From Baffinella frigidus (Eukaryota > Cryptophyceae > Cryptomonadales > Baffinellaceae), in assembly GCA_026770585.1 (NCBI GenBank), contig MU647083.1, forward strand, positions 55,424 through 68,389: a stretch of DNA of 12,966 nucleotides, read 5' to 3'. Positions within the stretch are counted from its first letter, which is position 1. Each line of letters begins with the position of its first letter. The position numbers were made by a program, and so were the translations under genes. Positions 11,219 through 12,966 of this stretch are shown here, in pieces. Below the pieces are notes generated by a model. The model was not told the origin of the DNA. It saw only the letters and a list, made by a program, of their open reading frames with translations, and made no database searches.

Positions 11219-11310
11219 CACCCCCCCGGGCTTCCCGCCCCCTCACGCCCTTCCCCCTCCCCCCCCGCGCTGTCAGGCCTCCACTGCGTTGCAGATTGTG
11301 GCCTGCCCAG
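11219..11310 (+). repeat. 92-bp C-rich direct repeat, copy 2
   Basis: Second copy of 10966-11057, placed directly after CCCTAAA heptamers. Copy 1 has no telomere repeat in front of it. Confidence 0.9.
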
Positions 11311-11465
11311 AGGGGGGAGTTCATGCGATCCAAAAGGAAGCAGTTCTGCAGGAAAAGTGTCAGTGGCCGGCTATGGTGGGATTTGAAATAACCCAACGGA
11401 CCTGAAGTCTGTGAGCCCAAGCACAAGAGCAGGTCTGTTGGAAAGACTCTCCGATGTTTGATTAT

Positions 11466-11553
11466 TGAGTCGCAACCGCCCTGGTATTCCCAATCCCGTA
11501 GGCTAGTATCCCTCTTTCCCAATCCCGTATGCTATCAAGGCGGTCGCGATTTA
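11466..11553. repeat. Inverted repeat enclosing two inverted 28-bp units
   Basis: CGCAACCGCCCTGGTA (11471-11486) pairs with TATCAAGGCGGTCGCG (11533-11548) with three mismatches. The interior (11484-11534) is two units of the reverse complement of the 10178-10311 tandem repeat (CCCAATCCCGTA.GCTA). Confidence 0.75.
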
Positions 11554-11708
11554 ATTTCGGAACACGACAGATTCTGTCCCGCTACCTCATACCGTCCCTA
11601 CATTACTATCCGTCTTTGGGTAATCAAGGCTCGAAAGGATAGTGTTTTTTTCGTATGGTACCCGGTTTGAGAATGTTACCGGAAATACCCCGCAGGGCCG
11701 CTGAGATT

Positions 11709-11921
11709 CCACTCGAGGCTACAAATGGGGCCATTTTGAATGTGAGGTTGTTAAATTTAGTACCAGTCACGGGCAGGTTTGGTCACGTTGCTGGGGGAAT
11801 TTCCCCAGCTACGTGATCAAACGCCCCTATTTGTGTGAAAATTACTACACATCTCTTTTCCCCCCCTTCACTTGTAAAAGAAGCTCTGTTTTAAAATGGT
11901 CCCATGTCTAGCCTCGAGTGG
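11709..11921. mobile_element. 213-bp palindromic element, CCAC(A/T)CGAGGCTA family (copy 2)
   Basis: Termini CCACTCGAGGCTACAAATGG and complementary CCATGTCTAGCCTCGAGTGG match over about 32 bp, including CCATTTT(G/A)AA. The inner hairpin GTTTGGTCACGT.GCTGGGG / CCCCAGCTACGTGATCAAAC (11778-11821) is centred on GAATTT. It keeps the TCACGT stem seen in copy 1 but with a new loop. The right half contains AAAATTACTACACA (11838-11851), the motif of another fold-back family. Confidence 0.82.
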
Positions 11922-11970
11922 TGCCCGAACCGAGACGTCGAGTAACAGTGCAGCTTTCCCTCCCTCAATC

Positions 11971-12062
11971 CCTCTCTCTCTCTCACACACACACACTCTC
12001 TCTCTCTCACACACACACACGCACTCTCTCTCTCTCACACACACACGCTCTCTCTCTCTCTC
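11971..12062 (+). repeat. Compound CT/CA microsatellite
   Basis: Alternating (CT)n and (CA)n tracts in three near-identical cycles of about 30 bp, so the microsatellite is itself arranged as a higher-order repeat. Confidence 0.95.
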
Positions 12063-12106
12063 ACCAGACGGTGCGCTTGACAGATCGCATGTGTAAACCA
12101 TTTGAA

Positions 12107-12204
12107 GTTTTAAAAATGATTTCAATCAAAATTACCACACGACTGCTTCAATATTACTAGTAACAACCACTCTGTGCAGTAAATTTTATCGCCCATTTTT
12201 AAAC
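12107..12204. repeat. Fold-back element of the AAAATTACTACACA family (copy 4)
   Basis: The outer arms GTTTTAAAAATG (12107) and CATTTTTAAAC (12204) pair. Inner arms AAAATTACCACACGACTG and CTCTGTGCAGTAAATTTT pair imperfectly. The centre has TTACTAGTAA (12154-12163). The right inner arm matches the left arm of copy 1 at 78-93 in inverse orientation. Confidence 0.65.
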
Positions 12205-12286
12205 AATTAAAAAAGTTTCCACATTAGATCGGTCCATTGATTTCCGAGGTACTAATTGTGATTTGTCCGGTTTCCAGTGCGGGCTC

Positions 12287-12363
12287 GTTCTTGAGGCTCA
12301 TAGACATTGTATCACTCAACTCAAGGCTAAAGGGCCTTTCTAGGACCTGTATGGAGAGTAATA
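12287..12363 (+). repeat. Dispersed 80-bp repeat, copy 2
   Basis: ACTCAAGGCTAAAGGGC and TAGGACCTGTATGGAGAGTA match 3318-3397, nine kilobases away. A (GAA)n tract (12365-12380) follows here instead of the C run that follows copy 1. Confidence 0.75.
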
Positions 12364-12471
12364 AAGAAGAAGAAGAAGAAGCCCGGCAAAAAGACATGTT
12401 ATCAACCGGAAATTCCGCCGGATTTTCGGCAGAAATCTCCTCGGATCACGCTTCTTTCGGCGCGAGAGTAA

Positions 12472-12618
12472 CCACTCGGGAGGCTACGGGGCACATTTTG
12501 CCCGGATATTCGTACATAACGTGACCCAAATTGTTGACTTTTGTCATGTTTCCTTAGAAACAATCCAATAATTAACTTAAGAATGTGAACATCATGTTCC
12601 CCGTAGTGTTCCGAGTGG
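12472..12618. mobile_element. 147-bp element, CCACTCGGGAGGCTACGGGG termini (family copy 3)
   Basis: The left end CCACTCGGGAGGCTACGGGG and right end CCCCGTAGTGTTCCGAGTGG pair with a few mismatches. The right half, GTTGACTTTTGTCATGTTTC then AACAATCCAATAATTAACTT, is homologous to the right half of 5698-5878. The left half lacks the TGATCACGTTTCC hairpin arm, so the palindrome is degraded. Confidence 0.75.
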
Positions 12619-12629
12619 CGGGGGATGCT

Positions 12630-12800
12630 CCACACGAGACTATCCATGCGAGCAGATTCATAAGTTAATTATTCGATTATTGCCCAGGAAACACGCCAAA
12701 AGTCAGCATTTGATCACGTTTCCGTACGGGCATCCGTACGGAAACGTGATCATTTTCCCACAAATTTTAAAATGTCCTTTTGTTATGTTCGCATGGACAG
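12630..12800 (-). mobile_element. Palindromic element, CCAC(A/T)CGAGGCTA family (copy 4, inverted)
   Basis: It starts CCACACGAGACTATCCATGC, corresponding to the complement of the right end of 5698-5878, and follows that element inverted (CCCAGGAAACACGCCAAAAG, TGATCACGTTTCC, CCCACAAATTTT). The central hairpin has perfect 19-bp arms (12711-12729 and 12734-12752) with the loop region GTACGGGCATCCGTAC instead of the CCCGGAAAACCCGGGC of copy 1. The last terminus is eroded (CATGGACAGGGTTCC). Confidence 0.82.
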
Positions 12801-12874
12801 GGTTCCAACAGACGCACCTCGCGCGCGGTCCTCCCAGGTCGATCGCTCCCCGCCTGGCGCTGAGGCCTGCCGTG

Positions 12875-12966
12875 AGGGTGTAGGGTTTAGGGTGTAGGGT
12901 TTAGGGTGTAGGGTGTAGGGTGTAGGGTGTAGGGTGTAGGGTGTAGGGTGTAGGGTGTGGGGTGTA
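12875..12966 (+). repeat. Variant telomere heptamer array (TTTAGGG to TGTAGGG)
   Basis: Thirteen heptamers run to the window edge. The first few alternate TGTAGGG and TTTAGGG; the rest are nearly all TGTAGGG. The G-rich strand runs 5' to 3' toward the right edge, the polarity expected near a right-hand chromosome end. The array may continue beyond the window. Confidence 0.92.

Larger units (their letters stand above)
1..12966. other. Repeat-dense subtelomeric region without an intact gene
   Basis: No open frame in the window exceeds about 180 codons. The longer ones coincide with tandem repeats or fold-back elements: 2635-3066 translates an octamer array, 6772-7311 translates the ACGGGGGGAAAC array, and 6225-6764 on the minus strand runs through a MITE and a G-rich tract. 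Telomere-type heptamers occur at several points. Together with the density of inverted repeats, this supports nuclear subtelomeric DNA from a eukaryote with a TTTAGGG telomere. The organism is an inference. Confidence 0.8.

Noticed and set aside
1-12966. tRNA, rRNA or spliced-leader genes
   Set aside because: The hairpins seen are long perfect palindromes rather than cloverleafs, and no recognisable conserved rRNA, tRNA or spliced-leader sequence was found by eye. A covariance-model scan would be decisive.

Overview
This window looks like nuclear, non-coding, subtelomeric DNA from a eukaryote. It carries plant-type telomere heptamers (CCCTAAA/TTTAGGG) both internally and at the right edge. 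It is densely packed with fold-back (palindromic) sequences, minisatellites and microsatellites, and has no credible intact gene. The longest open frames (about 180 codons) are translations of repeats. TTTAGGG-type telomeres occur in green algae and plants, cryptophytes, glaucophytes, dinoflagellates and others. A photosynthetic protist is therefore plausible, but the sequence alone does not settle the organism.

Layout. From 1 to about 6300 there is a mosaic of short inverted-repeat elements that look like non-autonomous DNA transposons (MITEs). At least four families recur: (i) a 117-bp family with termini CAGGGGTACCTCGCTCAT and TA target duplications; (ii) a 139-bp family with termini CCACTTAGCAGC; (iii) a family with termini CCAC(A/T)CGAGGCTA and exchanged central hairpin loops, also present at 11.7-12.8 kb; (iv) fold-backs with the subterminal motif AAAATTACTACACA. 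Two paralogous blocks (5231-5516 and 5623-5918) carry different palindromes at different points, so each serves as the empty site of the other. A third family's internal core has been amplified into a 40-bp tandem array (3871-4014) bracketed by a roughly 61-bp direct duplication.

From about 6.4 to 8.45 kb the DNA is G-rich and minisatellite-rich: ACGGGGGGAAAC arrays, a 21-bp AAACCCCGAAATATGG array, and heptamers TTAGGGG and TTAGAGG that resemble telomere variants. From 8.9 to 10.0 kb there is a subtelomeric satellite of irregular period, roughly 60-105 bp. It contains a perfect 102-bp direct repeat, an interstitial CCCTAAA block, and a 163-bp insertion that reads as a fragment of a real protein gene on the minus strand. 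From 10.0 to 11.6 kb there are tandem 24-29-bp units, further inverted duplications and two 92-bp C-rich repeats.

The right edge (12875-12966) is a heptamer array going from mixed TTTAGGG/TGTAGGG to almost pure TGTAGGG. Its G-rich strand runs toward the right end, as expected if the chromosome end lies that way. No transposase, rRNA, tRNA or CRISPR was seen. The stretches not listed as features (for example 638-867, 1250-1395, 2057-2191, 3484-3578, 3698-3807, 10312-10501, 11311-11457, 11559-11708) are each under 300 bases, and I saw nothing assignable in them.
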